Origin: Rhodococcus ruber NBRC 15591
Lineage (GTDB): Bacteria; Actinomycetota; Actinomycetes; Mycobacteriales; Mycobacteriaceae
Direction: 5' to 3'
Length of the DNA stretch: 64,000 nt
Assembly: GCF_001894945.1 (NCBI RefSeq)
Contig: NZ_BCXE01000014.1
Span: 62,001 to 126,000, forward strand
Made by a program: the position numbers and the translations under genes
Notes under the pieces: model-generated
The model's input: only the letters and a program-made list of their open reading frames with translations
Database searches by the model: none
What the model was told of the DNA's origin: nothing
Shown: positions 40,166-48,717 of the stretch, one piece after another
Layout of the letters: each line of letters begins with the position of its first letter
Numbering within the stretch: the first letter of the stretch is position 1

Positions 40166-41529
40166 TCGAGGCGCAGGAACAGCTCGAGCGGGCGTTGCGC
40201 TGCTCGACCGCCGACGAGACGATCGTGCTGGTCACCGACACCGGCGAGGCGTCGCTGCGGTGGGCCGGCAACTCGATGACCACCAACGGGATCTCACGTT
40301 CCCGCAGCTGGACGGTGATCGCGGTCCTGCGCGGCGACACCACCCGCGTCGGGGTGGTGACATCGAGCAGCGTCGACCCGGCCGACATCGCCCCGACCGT
40401 GCGGGCGGCGGGGGCGGCGGCCGCGGCGGCGGCCCCCGCCGAGGACGCGGTGCCGCTCGTCGGCGGGGAGGGCGAGCCCGGCGACTGGGCCGACGCCGCG
40501 GCCGGGACCGACATCACGGTGTTCGGGCGGCTCGTCGACGATCTCGCCGCCGGATTCGACGGTGCCGATCAGCTCTACGGCTTCGCCCACCACCGGATCT
40601 CGACGACCTGGCTGGGCACCTCGAGCGGGGTGCGACGCCGGTTCACCGCGCCGGAGGGATCGGTGGAGATCAACGGCAAACGGGGCGGGCTGAACGGGGC
40701 CAGCGCGTGGGCCGGGGCCGGCACCCGCGACTTCACCGACGTCGACACCCCCGCCCTGCTGACGGAACTGTCGCGGCGGCTGGACTGGGCGCGCCGCACC
40801 GTCGAGCTGCCGGCCGGGCGCTACGAGACGCTGCTGCCGCCGTCGGCGGTGGCCGACCTGATGATCTACCTGATGTGGTCGATGGAGGGCCGCGGCGCCG
40901 AGGAAGGGCACACCGCGCTGTCGCGGCCCGGCGGCACCCGCGTCGGCGAACGGCTCACCGCGCTGCCGTTGACCCTGTTCTCCGATCCCGCCGCCCCCGG
41001 CCTGGAATGCGCGCCGTTCGTCACGGCCACCGCCTCGTCGAACTCGCTGTCGGTGTTCGACAACGGCATGGACCTCGGGCGGGTCGACTGGGTGCGCGCG
41101 GGGACGGTGCACGCGCTGGCGTACCCGCGGGCCGCCGCCGCCGAGTTCGGGGCGCCGGCGGCCACGCCCGGGGAGAACCTGCTCCTGACCGGCGGCGGCA
41201 CGGCCGGCGTGGACGAGATGGTGGCCCGCACCGAGCGGGGACTGCTGCTGACGACCCTGTGGTACATCCGGGAGGTCGACCCGGCGACGTTGCTGCTGAC
41301 CGGACTGACCCGCGACGGTGTGTATCTGGTCGAGGACGGTGCGGTGACGGCGGAGGTGAACAACTTCCGGTTCAACGAGAGCCCCCTGGATCTGCTGCGG
41401 CGCACCACCGAGGCCGGCGGCACGCAGCGCACCCTGCCGCGGGAATGGAAGGACTGGTTCACCCGCACCGCGATGCCGCCGCTGCGGATCCCCGACTTCC
41501 ACATGTCGTCGGTCAGCCGCGCCCGCTGA
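40162..41529 (+). CDS. TldE/PmbA-like metallopeptidase partner
   Basis: A 455-residue PmbA/TldE-type protein without the HExxxH motif, as expected for the non-zinc subunit. Conserved stretches include TSSGVRRRFTAPEGSVEING, LLPPSAVADLMIYLMW, TASSNSLSVFDNGMDL and the C-terminal GLTRDGVYLVEDGAVT followed by NNFRFNESPL. It forms the heterodimeric peptidase with the preceding TldD. No peptide precursor gene for a ribosomal natural product was found nearby, so a general proteolytic role is likely. Confidence 0.9.
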   Translation: MIEAQEQLERALRCSTADETIVLVTDTGEASLRWAGNSMTTNGISRSRSWTVIAVLRGDTTRVGVVTSSSVDPADIAPTVRAAGAAAAAAAPAEDAVPLVGGEGEPGDWADAAAGTDITVFGRLVDDLAAGFDGADQLYGFAHHRISTTWLGTSSGVRRRFTAPEGSVEINGKRGGLNGASAWAGAGTRDFTDVDTPALLTELSRRLDWARRTVELPAGRYETLLPPSAVADLMIYLMWSMEGRGAEEGHTALSRPGGTRVGERLTALPLTLFSDPAAPGLECAPFVTATASSNSLSVFDNGMDLGRVDWVRAGTVHALAYPRAAAAEFGAPAATPGENLLLTGGGTAGVDEMVARTERGLLLTTLWYIREVDPATLLLTGLTRDGVYLVEDGAVTAEVNNFRFNESPLDLLRRTTEAGGTQRTLPREWKDWFTRTAMPPLRIPDFHMSSVSRAR

Positions 41530-41531
41530 TC

Positions 41532-41559
41532 CCGCGGCGACGCCCGTGTGCCGCCGCGG
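41532..41559. terminator. Weak hairpin between convergent genes
   Basis: CCGCGGCG (41532-41539) pairs with CGCCGCGG (41552-41559) around a 12-nt loop, in the 35-bp gap between the tldE-like gene and the PPOX gene. Confidence 0.4.
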
Positions 41560-41564
41560 TCCCC

Positions 41565-41981
41565 TCACCCGCCGGGACCGGGATCCGGGGTGGGATCGTC
41601 CGCCTCGACGACACAGGCGAGCCCGACGGTGCCGGCGCGCCCGCGGCGCAGCACACTGCCCTTGACCGTGAGCCACCCGAGGATCCCGTACTTGCGGGCG
41701 ATCATCGCCCGCGCCCGCTCGGTGCCGGCCGCGTCGAGCACCGTGGCGGTGCCGGGCACCGCGTCGCTGCGCGGTGTGCCGCGCACGTCGCACACCGCGA
41801 CGGTGATCCGCGGATCGCGGCGCAACCGCCGGACCTTGTAGGAGTCGGTGACGGTCCACACCAGCAGCCGGTCGGCGTCGGCGGCGGCCCACACCGCGGT
41901 CGGCACCGGGGTGCCGTCCCTGCGGAAGGTGGTCAGCAGCACGTACTTCGCGGCGGCCAGGTCGGCGAAGGTCGGGGTCAT
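41565..41981 (-). CDS. PPOX-class F420/FMN-dependent oxidoreductase (Rv2061c-like)
   Basis: A 138-residue split-barrel flavin/deazaflavin enzyme. Family marks are KYVLLTTFRRDGTPVPTAVW, VWTVTDSYKVRRLRRDPR (cofactor phosphate-binding Lys/Arg) and ARKYGILGW. In mycobacteria and rhodococci such proteins mostly use F420. Substrate unknown. The ATG follows a TAGGGT -10 by 7 nt, so the mRNA is probably leaderless. The position matches Rv2061c of M. tuberculosis. Confidence 0.85.
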   Translation of the reverse strand: MTPTFADLAAAKYVLLTTFRRDGTPVPTAVWAAADADRLLVWTVTDSYKVRRLRRDPRITVAVCDVRGTPRSDAVPGTATVLDAAGTERARAMIARKYGILGWLTVKGSVLRRGRAGTVGLACVVEADDPTPDPGPGG

Positions 41982-41988
41982 GGGCCAC

Positions 41989-41994
41989 ACCCTA
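41989..41994 (-). promoter_or_regulatory. -10 element TAGGGT, leaderless PPOX gene
   Basis: Seven nucleotides before the ATG at 41981. Confidence 0.55.
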
Positions 41995-42026
41995 CGGACG
42001 GGCGGGCCGCGCCGACCGCCGCCGTC

Positions 42027-42032
42027 TAGCCT
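42027..42032 (+). promoter_or_regulatory. -10 element TAGCCT of the CobG-like gene
   Basis: Seven nucleotides (GGAGGCC) before the ATG at 42040. The GGAGG could also act as a ribosome site, so leaderless status is less certain here. Confidence 0.45.
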
Positions 42033-42039
42033 GGAGGCC

Positions 42040-42864
42040 ATGGCGCCCGCTCACGAACCCGTCGACCTGGTCGAGGTGTCCCTGCCCGGCGGTCGGCTCG
42101 CGGCGGCGCAGCTGCAGATCCTCGCCGAACTCGCCCACGACCACGCCGGGGGCGCCCTGGTCCTCACCGCCGACGGTCTCGGGCTGCGCGGAAACCGGGC
42201 CGAACTCACCGCGCAGCTGTCCGGCCACGGCTTCGACCTGCCCGGACCGCATCGGCGCCGCCTGCTCGCCTCGCCGCTGTCCGGCCGCATCGGCGGGCAC
42301 GTCGACGTGCGGGACATCCTCGCCGAGGTGCACCGTCGACTCACCGCGCTCGCGCCCGGCCGCGACCTCGTCGTCGGGATCGACGACGGCAGCGGCGACA
42401 TCGCGGCCCTGGCCCCCGAGGTGGGGGCGGCGGCGCTGCCCGACCGGCGGTGGGCGCTGTTGCTCGACGGCACCGACACCGGCGTGCGCCTGCCCCCCGA
42501 CGACGTCGTCGAGACGCTGGTCGCGGCGGCGCAGCGGCCGCCGCGGGCCGGGGTCGCCGCGACCCTCGCCGCTCTGGGCGTGGAGCCGTCGGCGCCGCCG
42601 GCGCGGCGCCCGTCGGCCCCGGCCCGGCCCGTGGGCTGGTTGGACCAGCCCGACGGTGCGGTCACCCTCGGCGGCGGTCTGCCCGGGGCGGTGCTGCCGG
42701 CGCGGACGGCGGAGTTCCTCGCGGCCGTGGATCGTCCCCTGGTGGTGACGCCGTGGTCGGTGGTGCTGCTGTGCGATCTCGACGAGTGGGCCGCCGAACA
42801 GGTGGTGCGGGTCCTCGCCCCGATGGGACTGGTCTTCGACGCCGACTCCCCCGAGCTGCGCTGA
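42040..42864 (+). CDS. CobG-like (precorrin-3B synthase-like) protein without iron-sulfur motif
   Basis: A 274-residue protein resembling the ferredoxin-like half-domains of CobG and sulfite/nitrite reductases: VEVSLPGGRLAAAQLQILAEL and the VLTADGLGLRGN strand near the N-terminus, RDLVVGIDDGSGDI in the middle, and a second half-domain near the end. True CobG binds a 4Fe-4S cluster and siroheme-like centre through four Cys. Here only one Cys is present (LLCDLDE), so catalysis of that type is unlikely. M. tuberculosis has cobG-cobH-cobIJ at this place; here no other cob gene follows. Probably a degenerate or repurposed relative. Confidence 0.6.
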   Translation: MAPAHEPVDLVEVSLPGGRLAAAQLQILAELAHDHAGGALVLTADGLGLRGNRAELTAQLSGHGFDLPGPHRRRLLASPLSGRIGGHVDVRDILAEVHRRLTALAPGRDLVVGIDDGSGDIAALAPEVGAAALPDRRWALLLDGTDTGVRLPPDDVVETLVAAAQRPPRAGVAATLAALGVEPSAPPARRPSAPARPVGWLDQPDGAVTLGGGLPGAVLPARTAEFLAAVDRPLVVTPWSVVLLCDLDEWAAEQVVRVLAPMGLVFDADSPELR

Positions 42865-42913
42865 ACCGCGCCGCGGCGGTCGTGTTCCGGGCCCGCACCG
42901 CCCGCACGCCGCC

Positions 42914-42919
42914 TACCGT
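42914..42919 (+). promoter_or_regulatory. -10 element TACCGT, leaderless oxidoreductase gene
   Basis: Six nucleotides before the ATG at 42926. Confidence 0.55.
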
Positions 42920-42925
42920 GGGTTC

Positions 42926-44392
42926 ATGAGCATCGGTGCGGGGTCCGAGTCCGAGGTGTTCGATGTCGTCGTCCTCGGCGGCGGACCCGCCGGGGAGAAC
43001 GCCGCCGCCTACGCCATCGCCGGCAGCGACCGCACCGCCGTCCTGGTCGAACACGAACTCGTCGGCGGTGAATGCTCCTACTGGGCGTGCATGCCGAGCA
43101 AGGCGCTGCTGCGCCCGGGACAGGTGCTGGCCGCGGCCCGGCACATGCCCGGCGTCGCCGCCAAGGTCGCCGCCCACGGCGTCGACGTCGCCGACGTCCT
43201 CGCCCGCCGGGACGCGTTCACCGACGGCCGCGACGACACCGCCCAGGTCGAGTGGGCGCGCGGCGCCGGGATCGACGTCGTGCGCGGGCACGGCCGCCTC
43301 ACCGCCCGGTGCGAGGTCACCGTGGACGGCCCGCAGCCGCGGCGGCTGCGGGCACGGCACGCGGTGGTGGTGGCCACCGGCAGCACCGCGTCCGTGCCCG
43401 ATGTGCCGGGGCTGCGCGCGGCCCGGCCCTGGACCTCGCGGGATGCGACGAACCTGCAGCAGGTGCCGCGGCGCGCCGCGATCGTCGGCGGCGGCGTCGT
43501 CGCCTGCGAGATCGCGACCTGGCTGCGCGAGCTCGGCACCGAGGACCTGACGATGCTGGTGCGGGGGGACCGGCTGCTCGCCCGCACCGAGCCGGTCGCC
43601 GGCGCCGCCGTCGCCGAGGCGCTGCGCGAGCACGGCGTGCGGCTGCGGTTCGGCACCACGACGGCGGAGGTGTCCCGCCCGGACGTCGCGGACACCGGCA
43701 TCGGACGCATCCACGGCGGCCCGGTGCGGCTGCGCCTCGACGACGGTGGCACCCTCGAGGTCGACGAGCTGATCGTCGCGGCCGGGCGCCGGCCCGCGAC
43801 CGCCGGACTCGGACTCGACACGGTCGGGTGGGCCGGGGAGGGCCCGCTGCGCACCGACGACCACATGACCGTCGCCGGGGTGGACGGGCGCTGGCTCTAC
43901 GCCGTCGGCGACGTCACCGGCCGGACCGCGCTGACACACATGGGCAAGTACCAGGGACGGGTGTGCGGCGACGTGATCGCCGCCCGCGCCGAGGGACGCG
44001 ACCTCGACGCGCCGCGGTTCCGGGCGCGCGCCGACCACGGGCAGGTGCCGCAGGTGGTGTTCACCACCCCGGAGGTCGCGGCCGTGGGCCGCACCGCGGC
44101 CGACGCCCGCGCCGACGGCCTCGACGTCGAGGTGCTCGAGGTCGACATCGCCGTGGCCGGATCCGCGCTGGCGCGGGACGATTTCACCGGACGCGCCACC
44201 CTCGTGGTCGACCGCGCCGCCGACACCGTGGTGGGGGCGACGTTCGTGGGCACCGACGTCGCCGAGCTGCTGCACGCCGCGACGGTCGCGGTGGTCGCCG
44301 CGGTGCCGCTCGAGACGCTGTGGCATGCGGTACCGGCGTATCCGACGGTCGGCGAGGTGTGGTTGCGGCTGCTCGAGTCGCGCCGCCGCTGA
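42926..44392 (+). CDS. FAD-dependent pyridine nucleotide-disulfide oxidoreductase
   Basis: A 488-residue class I flavoprotein disulfide reductase of the Lpd/mercuric-reductase type. The FAD motif VVLGGGPAGENAAAYA is at the N-terminus. The redox-active pair is C-x4-C (GGECSYWACMPSKALL). The NAD(P)H motif IVGGGVVACEIA lies near residue 190, and the second FAD motif YAVGDVTG near 325. The C-terminal dimer domain ends HAVPAYPTVGEVW, with the His and Glu of the active-site base. It reduces a disulfide or quinone-type substrate not identifiable here. It is a single-gene unit convergent with the SDR gene. Confidence 0.9.
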   Translation: MSIGAGSESEVFDVVVLGGGPAGENAAAYAIAGSDRTAVLVEHELVGGECSYWACMPSKALLRPGQVLAAARHMPGVAAKVAAHGVDVADVLARRDAFTDGRDDTAQVEWARGAGIDVVRGHGRLTARCEVTVDGPQPRRLRARHAVVVATGSTASVPDVPGLRAARPWTSRDATNLQQVPRRAAIVGGGVVACEIATWLRELGTEDLTMLVRGDRLLARTEPVAGAAVAEALREHGVRLRFGTTTAEVSRPDVADTGIGRIHGGPVRLRLDDGGTLEVDELIVAAGRRPATAGLGLDTVGWAGEGPLRTDDHMTVAGVDGRWLYAVGDVTGRTALTHMGKYQGRVCGDVIAARAEGRDLDAPRFRARADHGQVPQVVFTTPEVAAVGRTAADARADGLDVEVLEVDIAVAGSALARDDFTGRATLVVDRAADTVVGATFVGTDVAELLHAATVAVVAAVPLETLWHAVPAYPTVGEVWLRLLESRRR

Positions 44393-44401
44393 GCGCGCCG
44401 G

Positions 44402-45148
44402 TCAGCGCGGCAGTCGCCGCCAGATCGGCCGCGGCAGCAGCCGCATCCCGACGAACACCGGCCGCAGCACAGCCGGCACCCACACCTCGCCGCGGCCGCG
44501 GCGCAACGCCCGCACCGTCGCGTCCGCGACCCGGTCCGGGGTGCTCGACAGCGGCGCGGGGCTCATCCCCTCGGTCATGCGGCCGACGACGAACCCGGGT
44601 CGCACCAGCAGCAGCGACACGCCGCTGCCGTGCAGCGCGTCCGCCAGGCCGGAGGCGAATCCGTCGAGACCGGCCTTCGCGGAGCCGTACACATAGTTCG
44701 CCCGGCGCACCCGCACCCCCGCCACCGACGAGAACACCACGATCCGGCCCGATCCCTGGGCCCGCAGATGCCCCGCCAGCCGCGTGAGCAGGGCCACGTG
44801 GGCGACGTAGTCGGTGTGCACGATCGCCACGGCATGGGCCGGGTCGTGTTCGGCGCGGTGCTGGTCGCCGAGGATGCCGAACGCGAGGACGGCGACGTCG
44901 ATCGGCCCGTACAGCATCGCGAGGTCGGCGAGGGTCTGCTCGTGGGTGTCGAGCCGGTCGGCGTCGAACTCGACGGTGTGCACGGCGACGGCACCGGCGT
45001 CGAGCACGGCGCGGCGCTGCGCCTCGAGATCGCCGGCGCGACGCGCGGCCAGGACCACGGTGCGGCCGCGGGCCAGCCGGGCGGCCACCGCCGTCCCGAT
45101 CTCGCTGCGGCCCCCGAAGACGACGATCGAACCCTGCCCGTTGTTCAC
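44402..45148 (-). CDS. Short-chain dehydrogenase, DprE2-like (Rv2073c type)
   Basis: A 248-residue SDR. The cofactor site is VVFGGRSEIGTAVA, a form shared with DprE2, the decaprenylphosphoryl-2-keto-ribose reductase. The catalytic Ser lies in VVFSSVAG and Y-x3-K in VYGSAKAGLD. Neighbourhood and sequence match Rv2073c, a DprE2 paralogue of unsettled function. The GTG start lies 6 nt after CACACT, a possible variant -10. An epimerase role in cell-wall arabinan synthesis is possible but not shown. Confidence 0.85.
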   Translation of the reverse strand: MNNGQGSIVVFGGRSEIGTAVAARLARGRTVVLAARRAGDLEAQRRAVLDAGAVAVHTVEFDADRLDTHEQTLADLAMLYGPIDVAVLAFGILGDQHRAEHDPAHAVAIVHTDYVAHVALLTRLAGHLRAQGSGRIVVFSSVAGVRVRRANYVYGSAKAGLDGFASGLADALHGSGVSLLLVRPGFVVGRMTEGMSPAPLSSTPDRVADATVRALRRGRGEVWVPAVLRPVFVGMRLLPRPIWRRLPR

Positions 45149-45197
45149 CGCACCAGTGTGCCGGGTGGCGCCGCGGGGCGCGCGGGCCGGGTTCGGC

Positions 45198-45203
45198 TAC
45201 CGT
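45198..45203 (+). promoter_or_regulatory. -10 element TACCGT, leaderless Rv2074-like gene
   Basis: Seven nucleotides before the ATG at 45211. Confidence 0.55.
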
Positions 45204-45210
45204 CGCAGGC

Positions 45211-45609
45211 ATGGCCCGCACCCCCGCCGCGCTCGGCGACGCCGCGTTGCAGTTCCTCACCGAATACCATCTCGGGACGCTGACGACCCTGCGCAAGGAC
45301 GGCAGCCCGCACGTGGTGGCCGTCGGTTTCACGTGGGATCCGGAGGCCGGGGTGGTGCGGGTGATCACCGATGCGACCTCGCAGAAGGCGCTCAACGCCG
45401 ACCGCCGCGGATACGGTGCCGTCAGTCAGGTCGAGCGGGGCCGCTGGCTCACCCTCGAGGGGCCCGCCCGGGTGCGGGCGGAACCGGAGGCCGTCGCCGA
45501 GGGGGTGCGTCGTTACACCGCGCGGTACCGGACGCCGCGGCCCAACCCGACGCGCGTGGTGGTGGAGATCACCGTGGCACGGGTGATGGGCTCGGTACTC
45601 GACAAGTAA
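45211..45609 (+). CDS. F420-dependent PPOX-class reductase (Rv2074-like)
   Basis: A 132-residue split-barrel protein: EYHLGTLTTLRKDGSPHVVAV at the N-terminus, then a cofactor-binding SQKALNADRRG and a conserved GPARVRAEPEAV. The order SDR (minus) then this gene (plus) equals Rv2073c-Rv2074. Rv2074 is described as an F420H2-dependent biliverdin reductase, so the same activity is plausible here. It converges with pepE at a 6-bp gap. Confidence 0.85.
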   Translation: MARTPAALGDAALQFLTEYHLGTLTTLRKDGSPHVVAVGFTWDPEAGVVRVITDATSQKALNADRRGYGAVSQVERGRWLTLEGPARVRAEPEAVAEGVRRYTARYRTPRPNPTRVVVEITVARVMGSVLDK

Positions 45610-45615
45610 GGTCGC

Positions 45616-46746
45616 TCACCCCGGCAGCACCGTCAGTCCGTGCGGACGGTGGTTGAGCGGTTCGCAGCCGTCCTCGGTGACCACCACGATGTCCTCGATG
45701 CGCGCACCCCACTCGCCGCGGAAGTAGATGCCCGGTTCGATGCTGAACGCCATCCCGGGCCGCAGCACGTCGGCATTGCCGTCGACGATGTACGGCTCCT
45801 CGTGGACGGACAGTCCGATGCCGTGCCCGGTCCGGTGCACGAAGACCTCGGCGAGGCCGTGCGCGGCGAGGGCGTCGCGGGCGGCGGCGTCGACCGAGGC
45901 GGCGGTGACCCCGGGCCGGACCGCGTCGACCGCCGCCTGCTGCGCCGCCTCGAGCAACGCCACCTTCGCCGCGACGTCGTCGGGGGGCGCGCCGAGGCTG
46001 TAGGTGCGGGTGGAGTCGGAGTAGTAGCCGGGCTCGACCGGGCCGCCGATGTCGACGACCACGACGTCGCCGGGTTCGAGGACCCGGTCGGAGACCTCGT
46101 GGTGGGGGTCGGCGCCGTGCGGGCCGGACCCGACGATGACGAAGGCGGCCTCGGTGTGGCCCTCGGCGACGATCGCGGCGGTGATGTCGGCCGCGACCTG
46201 CGCCTCGGTGCGGCCGGGCCGCAGCCACCGCCCCATCTGCGCGTGCACCCGGTCGACGGCGGCGCCGGCGCGGCGCAGCGCCGCGACCTCCTCGTCGTCC
46301 TTGACCATGCGCAGCTGCCGCACCACCTCGGTCGCCAGCACGGGCGGCACCGCGAACCGGGCCGCGAGGGGCACCAGGTGCAGGGCGGGCATGGCGTCGA
46401 CGACCGCGGTGCGCGGACGCTGCGGCAGCAGCGCGGCGACCTGCGCGTACGGGTCCTGTCCGTCGACCCAGTCGTGCACCGGCAGGTTCAGGTCCGCGGC
46501 CGCGGAGTCGGTGAGGGAGGCCAGCTCGAGGCGCGGCACGACGACGGACGCGCCCTGCCCGTCGGTGGGGATCACCAGGCAGGTGAGCCGCTCGAACGAT
46601 TCCGCGCGTGAGCCGAGCAGGTAGCGCAGGTCCGGTCCGGGGGTGACGAGCAGCGCGTCGAGACCGGCGTCGTGGCCGAGGGCGGCGGCCCGGGCGAGGC
46701 GGTCGGCGTAGACGGTTGCGGGGAAGCGGCGCTCGGGGGAACTCAT
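45616..46746 (-). CDS. pepE: Xaa-Pro aminopeptidase/dipeptidase PepE
   Basis: A 376-residue M24-family metallopeptidase with an N-terminal creatinase-like domain (about 1-140) and a pita-bread catalytic domain. The two-metal ligands are seen in [16 protein letters not shown] (Asp, Asp), HRTGHGIG (His), HEEPYIVDG (Glu) and FSIEPGIY (Glu). It removes N-terminal residues preceding proline or cleaves Xaa-Pro dipeptides. It corresponds to Rv2089c. The ATG is 6 nt after TACGCT on the minus strand. It is divergent from the exonuclease gene with a 27-bp gap. Confidence 0.93.
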   Translation of the reverse strand: MSSPERRFPATVYADRLARAAALGHDAGLDALLVTPGPDLRYLLGSRAESFERLTCLVIPTDGQGASVVVPRLELASLTDSAAADLNLPVHDWVDGQDPYAQVAALLPQRPRTAVVDAMPALHLVPLAARFAVPPVLATEVVRQLRMVKDDEEVAALRRAGAAVDRVHAQMGRWLRPGRTEAQVAADITAAIVAEGHTEAAFVIVGSGPHGADPHHEVSDRVLEPGDVVVVDIGGPVEPGYYSDSTRTYSLGAPPDDVAAKVALLEAAQQAAVDAVRPGVTAASVDAAARDALAAHGLAEVFVHRTGHGIGLSVHEEPYIVDGNADVLRPGMAFSIEPGIYFRGEWGARIEDIVVVTEDGCEPLNHRPHGLTVLPG

Positions 46747-46752
46747 GCGGAC

Positions 46753-46758
46753 AGCGTA
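46753..46758 (-). promoter_or_regulatory. -10 element TACGCT, leaderless pepE
   Basis: Six nucleotides before the ATG at 46746, inside the 27-bp gap shared with the divergent exonuclease gene. Confidence 0.5.
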
Positions 46759-46773
46759 GTGGCGTTTGGCAGG

Positions 46774-47757
46774 ATGACCGGTGTGACTGCGACGCCGGCC
46801 TCCGCCGCCCCCGTGCCCCCCACCGGCCCGTTGATGCTGCTCGACGGGGCGAGCCTGTGGTTCCGCGCGTTCCACGCGCTGCCCGAATCGCTCACCGCCC
46901 CGGACGGCCGCCCGGTCAACGCGGTGCGGGGGTTCACCGACATGGTGGCGTCGCTGATCACCAAGCATCGGCCGGCGCGGCTGGTGGTGTGCCTGGATCT
47001 GGACTGGCGGCCGGCGTTCCGGGTGGCGGCGGTGCCGAGTTACAAAGCGCACCGGGTGGCCGCCGGTTCGGACGGCACCGCCGAGGAGGTGCCGGCGGCG
47101 CTGCCGCCGCAGGTGCCGATGATCCTCGACGTGCTGGCCGCGGTCGGGCTCGCCACCGCCGGGGCGGCCGGGTTCGAGGCCGACGACGTGATCGGCACTC
47201 TCGCCGCCGGCGAGGCCCGCGACCCGGTGCTGGTGGTCAGCGGCGACCGGGATCTGCTGCAGGTGGTGCGCGGCGGCGCGGTGCCGGTGCGGGTGGTGTA
47301 CGTCGGGCGGGGCCTGGCCAAGGCCGAGGTGTTCGGTCCGGCGGAGGTCGCGGCCCGGTACGGGCTTCCGCCCGGGCGGGCCGGAGCGGCCTACGCCGAG
47401 CTGGCGGCGCTGCGCGGGGACCCCTCGGACGGGTTGCCGGGCGTCAAGGGGATCGGGGAGAAGACCGCGTCGACGCTCCTGCAGGAGTACGGGTCGCTCG
47501 CGGCGCTGCGCGCGGCGGCCGCGGACCCGGCGTCGGGGCTGGCGAAGGGGGTGCGCGCCAAGCTGATCGACGCCGGCGAGTATCTGGACGCGGCGGTGCC
47601 GGTGGTGCGGGTGGCCACCGACGCTCCGGTCCGGGTGTCGCGCCCGGACACGATCCCGGGGGCCCCCGTCGATCCGCAGGGACTCGAGCGGCTGGCCCAG
47701 GATCTGGGGATCGGGCGGTCCGCCGCCCGGTTGACCGCGGCGGCGGCCGGGGTGTGA
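46774..47757 (+). CDS. 5'-3' exonuclease (Pol I N-domain type, Rv2090-like)
   Basis: A 327-residue stand-alone FEN/5'-nuclease. Metal-binding acidic clusters are visible: [18 protein letters not shown] at the N-terminus, [34 protein letters not shown] and the helix-hairpin-helix [23 protein letters not shown]. It would remove RNA primers or flaps. M. tuberculosis has the same gene (Rv2090) beside pepE in addition to the domain in PolA. The ATG at 46774 is taken; an in-frame GTG at 46783 is possible. Confidence 0.92.
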   Translation: MTGVTATPASAAPVPPTGPLMLLDGASLWFRAFHALPESLTAPDGRPVNAVRGFTDMVASLITKHRPARLVVCLDLDWRPAFRVAAVPSYKAHRVAAGSDGTAEEVPAALPPQVPMILDVLAAVGLATAGAAGFEADDVIGTLAAGEARDPVLVVSGDRDLLQVVRGGAVPVRVVYVGRGLAKAEVFGPAEVAARYGLPPGRAGAAYAELAALRGDPSDGLPGVKGIGEKTASTLLQEYGSLAALRAAAADPASGLAKGVRAKLIDAGEYLDAAVPVVRVATDAPVRVSRPDTIPGAPVDPQGLERLAQDLGIGRSAARLTAAAAGV

Positions 47758-47776
47758 GGGCGACGGACCGGCGTGC

Positions 47777-48610
47777 TCAGTTGGGCCGGCTGACCTCGTA
47801 GGTGCCCTCGTCGTCGGTGAAGGTCAAGGTCACCGTCCGGAACTGCCCGTCCACCGTGAGGGTGCACTCGAAGCTGTTGCCCGCCTTGACTTCTTCACCG
47901 TCCGGGCACTGCACGTCGGAGACGTCGGTTGCGCCGTACGACTCGGTGAGGACCTTCTCGACGCCGGCCTGCGCGGCCTCGGGGTCGAGGGTGTCGGTGC
48001 CGCCGAAGAGCAGGACGGCGCCGATGATCGCCCCGATCAGCACGAGCGCAGCGACGGCCAGGCCGACGATCAGGCCGGTCTTCGACTTCGTCTGCGGTGC
48101 ACCGGCATTCCACTGGTTCGCGCCGGTCCATTGCTGGCCTTGCGGCTGACCGGGCTGCTGCTGTCCCCACTGGCCCTGCTGCGGCTGCCCCTGCTGCGGT
48201 TGTCCCCACTGCTGGCCTTGCGGCTGACCGGGCTGCTGCTGTCCCCACTGGCCCTGTTGCGGCTGGCCCTGTTGCGGTTGTCCCCACTGCTGGCCGGGCT
48301 GCTGCCCCCACTGCTGGCCTTGCGGCTGACCGGGTTGCTGCTGTCCCCACTGGCCCTGCTGCGGCTGGCCCTGTTGTGGCTGGCCCTGTTGCGGCTGGCC
48401 CTGCTGCGGCTGCCCCCACTGCGGCTGGCCCTGCTGGGGCTGGCCTGGGCCCTGCTGCGCCCACGACTGCCCGGGAGCCTGGCCCTGCTGCGGTGTGCCG
48501 AACGCCTGCGTCGGTGCCGGCCCCTGCTCGGCTCCGGAGGACGGCGGGGGCGACGGCGCCCACTGCTTGGTCGAATCGTCGGAATCCTGCGGGTCGTGCG
48601 GACCGCTCAT
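47777..48610 (-). CDS. Gln/Gly/Pro-rich membrane protein with DUF4333-like domain
   Basis: A 277-residue protein. Residues about 1-175 are low complexity, built from repeats of GQPQQGQ and WGQQQPGQPQGQQ. A single membrane helix follows (TGLIVGLAVAALVLIGAIIGAVLLF, near 185-208). The extracytoplasmic C-terminal domain (about 215-277) has two Cys (VQCPDGEEV and FECTLTVDG) and resembles DUF4333 of mycobacterial proteins. It occupies the Rv2091c position. Function unknown. The repeats probably form a disordered cytoplasmic tail and invite length variation between strains. The ribosome site is GGTGGAGG. Confidence 0.85.
   Translation of the reverse strand: MSGPHDPQDSDDSTKQWAPSPPPSSGAEQGPAPTQAFGTPQQGQAPGQSWAQQGPGQPQQGQPQWGQPQQGQPQQGQPQQGQPQQGQWGQQQPGQPQGQQWGQQPGQQWGQPQQGQPQQGQWGQQQPGQPQGQQWGQPQQGQPQQGQWGQQQPGQPQGQQWTGANQWNAGAPQTKSKTGLIVGLAVAALVLIGAIIGAVLLFGGTDTLDPEAAQAGVEKVLTESYGATDVSDVQCPDGEEVKAGNSFECTLTVDGQFRTVTLTFTDDEGTYEVSRPN
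48131..48480 (-). repeat. Degenerate tandem repeats encoding the Q/G/P-rich tail
   Basis: Repeats of short units (reverse strand CAGGGCCAACCGCAG-like) stretch over about 350 bp. The complementary strand reads as an artificial Leu-rich frame. Slippage is likely to make copy number variable. Confidence 0.75.
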
Positions 48611-48717
48611 TGTCGCCTCCACCTGCCTTCGCTGTGTCCAATTACCGTAGTCGTAGCACCCCACCCATCACGAGGAAGCCGTGTGGCAGCGCGCGTATCA
48701 AACCACACGCGGTGTCT

